Below, piece after piece: positions 41,226 through 48,961 of a DNA stretch of 64,000 nt. The stretch is from Tenuibacillus multivorans (GTDB taxonomy: Bacteria; Bacillota; Bacilli; Bacillales; Alkalibacillaceae), in assembly GCF_900103915.1 (NCBI RefSeq), contig NZ_FNIG01000006.1, positions 62,001-126,000 of the forward strand, written 5' to 3'. Below the pieces are notes generated by a model. It made no database searches. It saw only the letters and a list, made by a program, of their open reading frames with translations, and was not told the origin of the DNA. The first letter of the stretch is position 1. Each line of letters begins with the position of its first letter. The translations under genes were made by a program, and so were the position numbers.

Positions 41226-42005
41226 TTAGAAACCGTAGATCGTCATGCCACCATCCACCATCAAGGTTTGCCCTGTCATATAATTACTAGCATCCGATGC
41301 TAAAAAGACAGCAGGTCCAGCAATTTCTTCAAGTTTACCAATACGCCCCATCGGTGTACGATCAACGATATCCTGAACATATTGCTCATCTTGTAGTAAC
41401 TTCTCCGTTAAAGCTGTCGGGAAGTACCATGGTCCAATCGCATTAACGTTAATACCGTATTTTCCCCATTCAAGCGAAAGTGTTTTCGTCATTTGGATAA
41501 TGGCGGCCTTCGTCATCGCGTAAATAACACCTGTTCTTAAAGCGGTTTGGCCGGCAACAGATGAAACAGAAATGATTTTTCCTTTTTTATTTTGATCAAT
41601 CATTTGTTTTGCGATATGTTTGGATAGAAATAAGGCACTTTTCATATTGGTATCAATAATTTGTTGCCATTCATCTTCTGTTACATCTAATGCTTCACTT
41701 CTTATATTCATGCCAGCATTGTTAACTAAAATATCAACTGCACCTAAACCTGTTAATATGTCTAACTGATGCTTAATATAGTCAAGTTCAGTCACAGAGG
41801 CTGCTATATAATCTACATTAACCTGGTAATCTTGTTCAATTTGCTTTGCGGTTTGGCTTAGGTCTTCATCTGAGCGTGCTATTAGAATGACATCAGCACC
41901 TGCCTCAGCATAAGCCATAGCGATTGCACGCCCAATTCCTTTAGTCGCTCCAGTTACAACTGCCCTCTTCCCTTTTAATTCAAAGCTTGGTAAATAAGTC
42001 TCCAC
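41226..42005 (-). CDS. SDR family oxidoreductase
   Basis: A classical short-chain dehydrogenase (about 259 residues) using NAD(P)H. Seen: the nucleotide motif TGATKGIGRA, NNAG with the following MNIRSEAL, and the active site Ser in SVSSVAGQ with YAMTK. The C-terminus ends GGMTIYGF, as in gluconate 5-dehydrogenase or acyl-carrier reductase relatives. The substrate is not clear. The start is GTG at 42005, preceded by GAGGAGGCTAAGA; an ATG 5 codons earlier is inside that site. It lies just ahead of the bpsA-bpsB pair on the same strand, and may act on its products or be unrelated. Confidence 0.86.
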   Translation of the reverse strand: METYLPSFELKGKRAVVTGATKGIGRAIAMAYAEAGADVILIARSDEDLSQTAKQIEQDYQVNVDYIAASVTELDYIKHQLDILTGLGAVDILVNNAGMNIRSEALDVTEDEWQQIIDTNMKSALFLSKHIAKQMIDQNKKGKIISVSSVAGQTALRTGVIYAMTKAAIIQMTKTLSLEWGKYGINVNAIGPWYFPTALTEKLLQDEQYVQDIVDRTPMGRIGKLEEIAGPAVFLASDASNYMTGQTLMVDGGMTIYGF

Positions 42006-42026
42006 TCTTAGCCTCCTCATGTGAAA

Positions 42027-42055
42027 GAAGGCTATTCTAACTCAGAATAGCCTTC
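42027..42055 (-). terminator. Hairpin between ypwA and the SDR gene
   Basis: A perfect 12-bp stem GAAGGCTATTCT/AGAATAGCCTTC with a 5-nt loop lies past the stop of the carboxypeptidase gene. It is followed on the minus strand by TTTCACATG, a weak U tract, and then the SDR ribosome site. It may stop most, but not all, transcription. Confidence 0.55.
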
Positions 42056-42059
42056 ACAC

Positions 42060-43559
42060 TTACCAGTTATAAATTTTTTGGTATTTATCTTCAAGATAGT
42101 TAACTAAATGATCAGGGTTTAATCCTTCCCCTGTTACCTCTTTAAGTAAATCTAATGGCTCTTTCATACTACCCTTTTGATGGATATTTTCGTTTAACCA
42201 TTTTTTAATTGGTGATAAATCATCGTTTCGAATGGATTGATCAATATTAACTGATTGATCTAGTGCTGATCGGATTTGTGCACCATACATATATCCAAGT
42301 GCATAAGATGGGAAATAACCGAAGTCACCGCCAGACCAATGTATATCCTGTAATACCCCATCAGCATCATTCTCAGGTCGAATACCGAGATAATCTTCCA
42401 TCTTGTCATTCCAAAGCTTCGGAAGATCCTTAACTTCAATTTTTTCATTAATTAAGTCCTTTTCCAACTCGTAACGGATCATAATGTGTAATGGATAAGT
42501 CATTTCGTCAGCCTCTATACGAATAAATGAAGGCTTAACTTCATTTATAGCACGATAAAATTCAGCTTTAGGAATATCTTTAAACGAATCGGGAGCATAT
42601 TCTAAAAATAGATTGTAATATTGGTCCCAGAACGTCTCATTTCGACCGACAAAATTTTCCCAGAATAGAGACTGTGATTCGTGTATCCCCATTGAGATTG
42701 CGGAACATACTGGCGTATCGTATAGATCTTTATCTAATCCTTGCTCATATAAAGCGTGACCTCCCTCGTGCACTGTACCAAATACTGCCATGCGGAAGTC
42801 GTTCTCGTCATAACGCGTTGTAACACGAACGTCATCGTGATTAACATTAATGGCGAACGGATGTACCGTTTCATCAAGTCTTCCAGCTTCAAAATCATAT
42901 CCCATATTCTCTAATACTTTTAAAGCAAACTGCTCTTGGTTCTCTTTAGGAAAATACGTTAATATAGGTTCAGGATTCGGTTTATCTGAAGAATCGTTAA
43001 CCTTTTGAATTAATTTAGACAAATCATCTCTCAGCTTCGGAAAGACTTGGTCTAATGTCTTAACTGTCACACCTGGTTCAAAGTTATCTAATAAAGCATC
43101 ATACCGATCTTCTTTATAACCCCAATATTCAGCAAAACGAATGTTAAAAGCAACGATTTTTTCTAAATAAGGTCGGAATAATTCAAAATCGGACTTTTCA
43201 CGCGCTTCTGTCCAAACGGATTCTGCTTGTGATGTCAATTCAACATATTCTTTATATTCCTCAACAGGGATTTTCTTCGATTGATTATATTCTTTTTCAA
43301 CTAACTCAACGGATCTACGTATAACTGGATTACTAGAATCCCTTAATTGATCAATATATGTTTTCATCTGATCAGAAGTCGTTAACTCATGTACCTTTTG
43401 CGAAAATAAAGATAACGTCTCTGAACGTCTTTTAACGCCTTTTTTAGGTATCTTTGTTCTTAAATCCCACGCAATCAATTTAATGGCTTCTGCATAAGAT
43501 TCAATTTGTTTATAATATTCCAAAAATTCCTGTTCCAATTTAGTGTATGTATTCCCCAT
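42060..43559 (-). CDS. ypwA: Carboxypeptidase Taq (M32 metallopeptidase)
   Basis: A 499-residue M32 zinc carboxypeptidase, matching B. subtilis YpwA (501 aa). It removes C-terminal residues from peptides in the cytoplasm. Seen: the HExxH zinc motif as TVHEGGHALYEQG, the helical N-terminal half with WDLRTKIPKKG, and HESQSLFWENFVGRN, which contains the third zinc ligand region, plus IRIEADEMTYPLHIMIRYELE. RBS TTGGGGGAAGATAA precedes the ATG. It lies 17 bp after the rRNA methyltransferase gene on the same strand and is probably co-transcribed with it. Confidence 0.93.
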   Translation of the reverse strand: MGNTYTKLEQEFLEYYKQIESYAEAIKLIAWDLRTKIPKKGVKRRSETLSLFSQKVHELTTSDQMKTYIDQLRDSSNPVIRRSVELVEKEYNQSKKIPVEEYKEYVELTSQAESVWTEAREKSDFELFRPYLEKIVAFNIRFAEYWGYKEDRYDALLDNFEPGVTVKTLDQVFPKLRDDLSKLIQKVNDSSDKPNPEPILTYFPKENQEQFALKVLENMGYDFEAGRLDETVHPFAINVNHDDVRVTTRYDENDFRMAVFGTVHEGGHALYEQGLDKDLYDTPVCSAISMGIHESQSLFWENFVGRNETFWDQYYNLFLEYAPDSFKDIPKAEFYRAINEVKPSFIRIEADEMTYPLHIMIRYELEKDLINEKIEVKDLPKLWNDKMEDYLGIRPENDADGVLQDIHWSGGDFGYFPSYALGYMYGAQIRSALDQSVNIDQSIRNDDLSPIKKWLNENIHQKGSMKEPLDLLKEVTGEGLNPDHLVNYLEDKYQKIYNW

Positions 43560-43576
43560 TTATCTTCCCCCTAAAT

Positions 43577-44707
43577 TTATTTTATGCCGAAGTACTGATA
43601 ATAATCAGTACGAATAAATCCATTAAAGAGCTTCCGTTTTTTCGTTGCTTTTTGACCGTAATAGCTTTCAAAGTTATTATAAGCTGTCATAATATAGACG
43701 CTCCATTTAGGAAATTGTGACATAATGCTTCCTAAATCACGATAAATTTGCTCTACTGTTTCTTGATCACCTAACCGTTCACCATAGGGCGGGTTACCAA
43801 TTAAATAACCTTTTTCAGCATGTGGGACAAAATCCTTAACCTGCATCTGTTTCCAGGTTATAAGATCGGCTAGTCCCGCTTCCAAAGCATTATTTTGAGC
43901 GATTTCAACAGCCTGATGACTAATATCTGAACCAATAATATCTAATGGTTGATCGTAATTAGCCAAATCCTCAGCTTCTTCTAAGGCTTGATCCCAAATC
44001 ACTGACGGAATGGATTCCCACTCTTCAGCCGAAAACTCCCGATTAAATCCAGGTGCGATGTTCTGACCGATTAACGCAGCTTCAATCGGAATCGTACCAG
44101 AACCCGTAAATGGATCAACAAATGGATCATGGGGTGTCCAATTTGTCAACTTAATCAAGGCGGCAGCTAACGTCTCCTTTAATGGCGCCTCACCCTGGCC
44201 AACACGATAACCACGTTTATGTAATCCAGAACCGGACGTATCAAGCGATAAAGTCACTTCGTCCTTTAGTATCGAGACCTCTACTTTATACCTTGGGCCA
44301 GTTTCCTCTAATCGTGTGGTTAATTGATGAGCATCTTGAAGGCGATTCACAATTGCCTTTTTGACGATGGATTGACAATCAGGCACAGAATATAACTTGG
44401 ATTTATGTGATTTACCTACGACGTGGATAAACCCGTCCTTTGAAATCCATTCTTCCCAAGGTAAATCTTTCGTTTGCTCAAATAATTCCTCAAAAGAATA
44501 AGCTTTAAACTGATCCATTAATAATTTAACGCGATCAGCTGTTCGTAGCCATAAATTACTTCTTGCAATTCCAGATAAATCGGATTGGTAGATAATGCGT
44601 CCATTTTCAGTTTTGGAATCTTTATACCCTAGCTGTTTAACTTCATCTCTAACAATAGATTCTAAACCCATTGCTGCTGTTGCGATTAGTGTAATTGGTT
44701 GTGACAA
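43577..44707 (-). CDS. ypsC: 23S rRNA (guanine-N2) methyltransferase, RlmL/YpsC family
   Basis: A THUMP-domain methyltransferase for 23S rRNA guanine N2. Seen: the ferredoxin-like/THUMP region to about residue 160 (LWLRTADRVKLLM, VEVSILKDEVTLSLD), then a Rossmann methyltransferase with DPFTGSGTIPIEAALIG as the SAM motif and the catalytic IGNPPYGERLG. I set the start at TTG 44707, where GAAAGGATTGG lies upstream and the protein opens with QPITLIATAAMG as relatives do. The frame is open 7 codons further. It sits just after rnpB on the same strand, as in B. subtilis, with no clear terminator between. Confidence 0.9.
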   Translation of the reverse strand: MSQPITLIATAAMGLESIVRDEVKQLGYKDSKTENGRIIYQSDLSGIARSNLWLRTADRVKLLMDQFKAYSFEELFEQTKDLPWEEWISKDGFIHVVGKSHKSKLYSVPDCQSIVKKAIVNRLQDAHQLTTRLEETGPRYKVEVSILKDEVTLSLDTSGSGLHKRGYRVGQGEAPLKETLAAALIKLTNWTPHDPFVDPFTGSGTIPIEAALIGQNIAPGFNREFSAEEWESIPSVIWDQALEEAEDLANYDQPLDIIGSDISHQAVEIAQNNALEAGLADLITWKQMQVKDFVPHAEKGYLIGNPPYGERLGDQETVEQIYRDLGSIMSQFPKWSVYIMTAYNNFESYYGQKATKKRKLFNGFIRTDYYQYFGIK

Positions 44708-44768
44708 CGTTTCCAATCCTTTCAGCATAAGTTGAACATATTATGTAAGGCATAAATAAAGTGGACCT

Positions 44769-45163
44769 ATAAGTGTTCGTGTAAGCCATGTTCTGTACCT
44801 TTGTACTACTAACGGTGGTCAACCTCGTACTTAGGTCGTAACCATCTATCTACAAGTCAATTAACTTGTCTTTCTGCTAGGTTCATTTCCCCGCAGAAAG
44901 TGCCCCTACCATCATTTGGGTTGCTCACTCGTGGGGTTTACCGCGTTCCAGCTTGATTGTTTCCAATCAAGTTCGTCTCTGTGGCACATTAAAGGTAATC
45001 CAGTCCTATCATGACGACTTAGACTGATTCCCCGCCGTTAGCTAACGTATTAGCTACCTTGACTTATGGTTTCGTCAAGCACGAACACTACGAGCATCTC
45101 AGCTTGTGTGAGCATGGACTTTCCTCTCTGTTCAGTGAACAGAGCGGTTACGTAAACACTTAT
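44769..45163 (-). ncRNA. rnpB: RNase P RNA, class B
   Basis: The catalytic RNA of RNase P, which matures tRNA 5' ends. The minus strand holds conserved segments in order: GAGGAAAGTCCATGCTC near the 5' end, AGATGCTCGTAGTGTTCGTG, GTGCCACAGAGACGAA, GTGGAACGCGGTAAACCCC, and ACCTAAGTACGAGGTTGACC near the 3' end. The ends pair as P1 (AAGTGTT with AACACTT), giving about 395 nt, typical of Bacillus. It lies between gpsB and ypsC as in B. subtilis. A TTAAAAT box at about 45191-45198 may be its -10. This accounts for the 500-bp gap without a coding gene. Confidence 0.96.
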
Positions 45164-45235
45164 TTCACTTTGTTTATGCCTGAATAATTGATTTTAACAT
45201 AAATCATTTAATTAATCATTAACAATATATAGCAA

Positions 45236-45556
45236 TTAATCCGAATACTTTTTACCAAAAACGGCTTTTTCTAAGTTGGATAAACGTTGTAATACATCAT
45301 AATTAATTTGACCACGTTGTTGTGTTTGATTTGAACTTGTCGCTGTATTTGATCTTTTTGGCGTCGAAGTAGCAGCTGCACCTGATGATTTTAACTTTTT
45401 ATTTTCATCTCTTAATTGGGCAATTTCTTTATGAAGTGTTTCGTAATCCTCAATCACTGAATCGAGAAATTCATCGACCTCATCCTGATTATATCCTCTT
45501 ATCGTCGTTTTAAACTCTTTGTCCAAAATTTCCTGACTTGTAAGATTAACTTTCAT
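45236..45556 (-). CDS. gpsB: Cell-division adaptor GpsB
   Basis: A small DivIVA-like coiled-coil protein (106 residues) that links PBP1 and other wall enzymes between division and elongation. Seen: the DivIVA lipid/partner-binding opening LTSQEILDKEFKTTIRGYNQDEVDEFLDSV in conserved pieces, a coiled coil (LHKEIAQLRDENKKLK), a Ser/Thr linker and a C-terminal hexamerisation helix (YDVLQRLSNLEKAVFG). RBS TAGGAGGATTTGCT precedes the ATG. It lies 27 bp after ypsA on the same strand and ahead of rnpB. Its partner PonA is encoded 3 kb away. Confidence 0.94.
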   Translation of the reverse strand: MKVNLTSQEILDKEFKTTIRGYNQDEVDEFLDSVIEDYETLHKEIAQLRDENKKLKSSGAAATSTPKRSNTATSSNQTQQRGQINYDVLQRLSNLEKAVFGKKYSD

Positions 45557-45583
45557 AGCAAATCCTCCTAGATAAAGCTTATA

Positions 45584-46144
45584 TTAGTCAATGTCGTTCC
45601 ATTCTTGCATGTCCCGTGCCAAATCATCCAAATCAAATGAATTGATCACGATTAATTCATAATTATGTTTTTCTTGATACTTCAATGCTAACTCATAGAA
45701 ATACTTAGGTGAACCACCAAATTCCTCTTCATACAAAATGACACAACCATCCGTTTTTTCAATCATCCATTTGTTTTTAACAAAATATTGCTTTGGACCT
45801 TCATAAAGTTGTTTGGTTAAAGGCTGATAAAAGTCAGCCCGTTGGATCATTTGTTGGTAAACCTTTTGTTTATCTTCCTTCCAAATCATCTCTTGGTCCA
45901 TAAATGGTGGAATAACAGCGATTTTAACTGTAAATTCATCCTTTAAAACCTGAACAACATCAAAAGCCCATGTTTCAACTCCTTGTTGTCCGGAAATAAC
46001 CACCCATTCAAGCCCATCTTCAATTAGTGTTAATAACTTTCTTTTTAAAGCTTCTTTTATGATGGTCACTTTATCATCTTGATCTTGAAATATATTCAGT
46101 TCATGAGGTTTGTAACCTGTAATGGTAATCGAATTTATACTCAT
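45584..46144 (-). CDS. ypsA: YpsA family protein (DUF1273, SLOG fold)
   Basis: A 186-residue protein of the UPF0398 family with a SLOG-type nucleotide-binding Rossmann fold. Seen: SITITGYKPHELNIF, VVISGQQGVETWAFDVV with the glycine loop, and DGCVILYEEEFGGSPKYF, the two conserved loops of the pocket. In B. subtilis and S. aureus YpsA interferes with cell division when overproduced. The ligand is unknown. It is co-directional with gpsB 27 bp downstream, as in B. subtilis. A terminator separates it from cdd upstream. Confidence 0.9.
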   Translation of the reverse strand: MSINSITITGYKPHELNIFQDQDDKVTIIKEALKRKLLTLIEDGLEWVVISGQQGVETWAFDVVQVLKDEFTVKIAVIPPFMDQEMIWKEDKQKVYQQMIQRADFYQPLTKQLYEGPKQYFVKNKWMIEKTDGCVILYEEEFGGSPKYFYELALKYQEKHNYELIVINSFDLDDLARDMQEWNDID

Positions 46145-46154
46145 ATTGTTAGTA

Positions 46155-46192
46155 TATCAAAAAAAGGACTAGTTTGTACTAGCCCTTTTTAT
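46155..46192. terminator. Terminator of cdd
   Basis: AAGGACTAGT, loop TTGT, ACTAGCCCTT. On the minus strand it is followed by TTTTTGATA, and on the plus strand by TTTATTAA. It ends the yppE-cdd transcript. Confidence 0.82.
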
Positions 46193-46200
46193 TAAACCGA

Positions 46201-46611
46201 TTATTTTTCTTGTCCCTTTGATAAATCCTCTTGATTAAACGAAAAAGGAAGTAACTCTTCGACTCTTACTTCTTTATATTCTTGATTTTTACTACAAATA
46301 TAAATTGGCATTTCTTTATTGAAAAACTCACTCATCACTTGTCTGCAAGAACCACATGGTGGAACCGGACGACTTGTATGAGCAATAACAGCCATCGCCT
46401 GAAAATCTCGCTCCCCCTCAGAAATAGCCTTAAATATGGCGGTTCGTTCAGCACAGCAAGATACCGGATAAGCTGCATTTTCGATGTTACATCCCCTGTA
46501 TACCTTCCCATCTTCTGTTATCAGTGCCGCACCCACCGGAAAGTTTGAATAAGGTACGTAAGCACGGTCTAACATTTCGGTTGCTTCTTTGATTAACTGT
46601 TCATGATTCAT
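46201..46611 (-). CDS. cdd: Cytidine deaminase
   Basis: A homotetrameric pyrimidine-salvage enzyme turning cytidine and deoxycytidine into uridine and deoxyuridine. Seen: YVPYSNFPVGAALI, the zinc motif CCAERTA with the catalytic Glu, and PPCGSCRQVM with two zinc Cys ligands. 136 residues, the small Bacillus type. The RBS AGGAGCG precedes the ATG. In B. subtilis cdd lies near era, so its place between the yppE- and ypsA-like genes is a local difference. It is 12 bp after the DUF1798 gene on the same strand. Confidence 0.95.
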   Translation of the reverse strand: MNHEQLIKEATEMLDRAYVPYSNFPVGAALITEDGKVYRGCNIENAAYPVSCCAERTAIFKAISEGERDFQAMAVIAHTSRPVPPCGSCRQVMSEFFNKEMPIYICSKNQEYKEVRVEELLPFSFNQEDLSKGQEK

Positions 46612-46623
46612 GTTAGTTCGCTC

Positions 46624-46977
46624 CTATTCCGTCATATGTTCGTCCAAAATTAAATTCATATTATATTTAACCGACTGGTACAATTCCATAAAACGCTTTT
46701 TTCTTACATCGTTAAAATAACTGTGAAGAATCATAATTTCTAAATTATCTAATGTATTTTTTATTTGATTTGGAAATAAAGGAAGTTTATGAACGATTTG
46801 ATTCGCATCCTTTTCCCATTTCTCTATTTTGTCAAAGATGGGGGTGGCTTCTTCTTTCATAAGATTGAAATCATCATAATTTTTACGGTCAAATTTTCTT
46901 TCATAAAAATAACGATGATACATAGCCTCGACATCTTGCTTAAGAATGTTCTCCGTTAGCCGCAAAAATTCCTGCAC
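46624..46977 (-). CDS. yppE: YppE-like protein (DUF1798)
   Basis: A 117-residue all-helical protein of the DUF1798 family (YppE), function unknown. Seen: long amphipathic helices such as EATPIFDKIEKWEKDANQIV and a C-terminal block LEIMILHSYFNDVRKKRFMEL. The start is taken at GTG 46977, because AAGGTGATT lies just ahead; an in-frame GTG 9 nt earlier sits inside that site. It lies in the yppC-yppE neighbourhood as in B. subtilis. The next gene, cdd, is 12 bp downstream. Confidence 0.75.
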   Translation of the reverse strand: MQEFLRLTENILKQDVEAMYHRYFYERKFDRKNYDDFNLMKEEATPIFDKIEKWEKDANQIVHKLPLFPNQIKNTLDNLEIMILHSYFNDVRKKRFMELYQSVKYNMNLILDEHMTE

Positions 46978-47030
46978 AACAATCACCTTGCCTTTAATGT
47001 TACTCTATCACGAATTTCCACGGCACGCCA

Positions 47031-47147
47031 TCATTTCCTTTTTAATTCAGGATTAACTAATTGCATGCGTTTCTTAAGATGTTCAAGCTCCAGTTCTAAA
47101 CGTTGTAGAGATTCCAATAAATGTTCCTTATTGTTTGGATATTTCAT
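47031..47147 (-). CDS. Small coiled-coil protein, 38 aa
   Basis: A short open frame, ATG at 47145-47147 and TGA at 47031-47033, preceded by the very strong ribosome site AAAGGAGGAGAGG. The product is 38 residues, mostly one charged helix: KEHLLESLQRLELELEHL then KKRMQLVNPELKRK. It lies between the yppC and yppE genes, where B. subtilis also keeps small ypp genes. I do not recognise the family. The strong RBS and heptad-like Leu spacing argue that it is real. Confidence 0.6.
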   Translation of the reverse strand: MKYPNNKEHLLESLQRLELELEHLKKRMQLVNPELKRK

Positions 47148-47244
47148 CGACCTCTCCTCCTTTGTTTATCTTTATTAGATATGCTACTTTAAACTCCTGT
47201 ATGAACGACAAACAAAGAAGATAAGCAACAAAGGTTCTTATACT

Positions 47245-48207
47245 TTAGCTTTTTTCGACAGATTCGTGTTTAATGGATGATTTAATTGAACTCATATGCT
47301 GCAACCATTCACGTTTTTGATAAAAAGCTTCATTGAGCGGCTGTAGATCACGGACTTTTTCTTCCTTCCACCACTTGCGCTTCACCTTCGTATCTTTAGC
47401 CCAATCCCCTTTATAATCTGTCCAATTATGATCCGTATTGCGATAAAAATCCATTAATGGTTCTGATTGTATAGGTTGTTGATCGAGAAATTGTTCATAT
47501 TCTAAACGACTACCGTCAATTTCTATATTTCTCGAAAACGATAAAAATAATGGGTATAAATAGGGATAGAACAATAAATTAGCAATCTTTTTCCCAATCG
47601 AAATCCGTTTACTCACACTTAAAAAATTTGATACAAATTCGCCGTACAACTGTCCATTCTCTGTTGGCAATAAAACAGCATTGAAATCCATCATGTTTTG
47701 CATTTGAAAAGGAAACGATCGGAATATTTTGTTTTTATATGGGCGATGTTCCATGATCGGTTGCTCAACAATGTTTTGTTCATTGATGATCTGAGCATAT
47801 AACAATCTCTCTTCTTTTCTATTACGGTAGAATCGATACCACTCTTCTTCAATAAATGATGAAACATAAAAGTGTTTCAGTAAGAAAAATAAGGGTGTCT
47901 TTTTTTCGATCGATAATTGATAGATTAGCAACTGTGGATAAGCATCCTGAAAGATATACCAGTTAATGCTTTCATACGTTAAATAAAGTGACTTACGTTT
48001 ATCTTCAGACAAGAACTGAACATAAGGGTCTGTCTGTAAATCGGTCATATTCCATCCCGCATTTCGAGACACAAAACTAGCTAAAAAGGCCCATCTAATT
48101 TCTGGAAATTGCTCATAAAAATTTAAGTATGCTTTCGTTCTTGTTATGTTATTTTCATTATGCTTTTTAGTCTGTTCTTTAATGTAATTAACAAGCAATG
48201 GGATCAT
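47245..48207 (-). CDS. yppC: YppC-like protein (DUF2515)
   Basis: A 320-residue cytoplasmic protein of the DUF2515 family (YppC), function unknown. Seen: NITRTKAYLNFYEQFPEIRWAFLA, VSRNAGWNMTDL, a Phe- and Tyr-rich middle and the HRPYKNKIFRSFPFQMQNMMDFN segment. No known catalytic motif is evident. RBS AAAGGACTG precedes the ATG. It is divergent from recU, exactly as yppC stands next to recU in B. subtilis. The two starts are 91 bp apart. Confidence 0.82.
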   Translation of the reverse strand: MIPLLVNYIKEQTKKHNENNITRTKAYLNFYEQFPEIRWAFLASFVSRNAGWNMTDLQTDPYVQFLSEDKRKSLYLTYESINWYIFQDAYPQLLIYQLSIEKKTPLFFLLKHFYVSSFIEEEWYRFYRNRKEERLLYAQIINEQNIVEQPIMEHRPYKNKIFRSFPFQMQNMMDFNAVLLPTENGQLYGEFVSNFLSVSKRISIGKKIANLLFYPYLYPLFLSFSRNIEIDGSRLEYEQFLDQQPIQSEPLMDFYRNTDHNWTDYKGDWAKDTKVKRKWWKEEKVRDLQPLNEAFYQKREWLQHMSSIKSSIKHESVEKS

Positions 48208-48298
48208 ATTTTCAGTCCTTTACGAGCATTTTGTAATAGTATATCCAAATCTTTATGCTTTAAAATTTGATATACTATTTATGTGAGGAGGAATCAAT

Positions 48299-48961
48299 TT
48301 GAAATATCCAAAAGGAAGTCGACAACATCAAATTCATAATAATAGACCATCCTATAAGCAAAATACGCAGTTTGGAAATCGCGGAATGACCCTCGAAAAA
48401 GAGATTGTTGAAACGAATAAATATTATTTAGAGACGGATCGAGCCGTCATTCATAAAAAACCAACACCTATTCAAATTGTACAAGTCGATTATCCTAAAC
48501 GAAGTGCAGCCGTTATTAAAGAAGCCTATTTTCAGCAGCCGTCAACGACTGACTTTAACGGTATCTATAAAGGTAAATATATTGATTTTGAAGCTAAACA
48601 AACGAATAATAAAACATCCTTACCATTTGCGAACATCCATGATCATCAAGTTGAGCATATGAAACAAGTCGATGAACATGGCGGTATATGTTTCTTTATT
48701 ATTCGTTTTAAAATAAAAAATGAAACTTTTTTGCTTCCCATACGTCCATTTATAGAGGTTTGGGAAAAACAAATAGAGGGAAATAGAAAATCCATACCCT
48801 ACTCATACATCAAAGAAAACGGTTATTTAATCCCTTTTTCATTGCAAGCTAAGGTGGATTATCTAAAAATAATCGAACGTGCATACTTCAACGGAGGAGA
48901 TAATGATGAGTCAACAAGTCAAAAGCAGAAAAGCGAAACGACAAACAAAGAAAAAAAATAA
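48299..48961 (+). CDS. recU: Holliday junction resolvase RecU
   Basis: Cuts Holliday junctions in recombination and chromosome segregation in Firmicutes. Seen: the N-terminal GSRQHQIHNN region, GNRGMTLEKEI, and the endonuclease core AYFQQPSTTDFNGIYKGKYIDFEAK with the acidic metal ligands, followed by LPFANIHDHQVEHM. The start is TTG with GAGGAGGAATC upstream. The 3' end overlaps the start of ponA by about 59 bp, as in B. subtilis, where the two form one operon that links recombination to wall synthesis. Confidence 0.94.
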   Translation: MKYPKGSRQHQIHNNRPSYKQNTQFGNRGMTLEKEIVETNKYYLETDRAVIHKKPTPIQIVQVDYPKRSAAVIKEAYFQQPSTTDFNGIYKGKYIDFEAKQTNNKTSLPFANIHDHQVEHMKQVDEHGGICFFIIRFKIKNETFLLPIRPFIEVWEKQIEGNRKSIPYSYIKENGYLIPFSLQAKVDYLKIIERAYFNGGDNDESTSQKQKSETTNKEKK

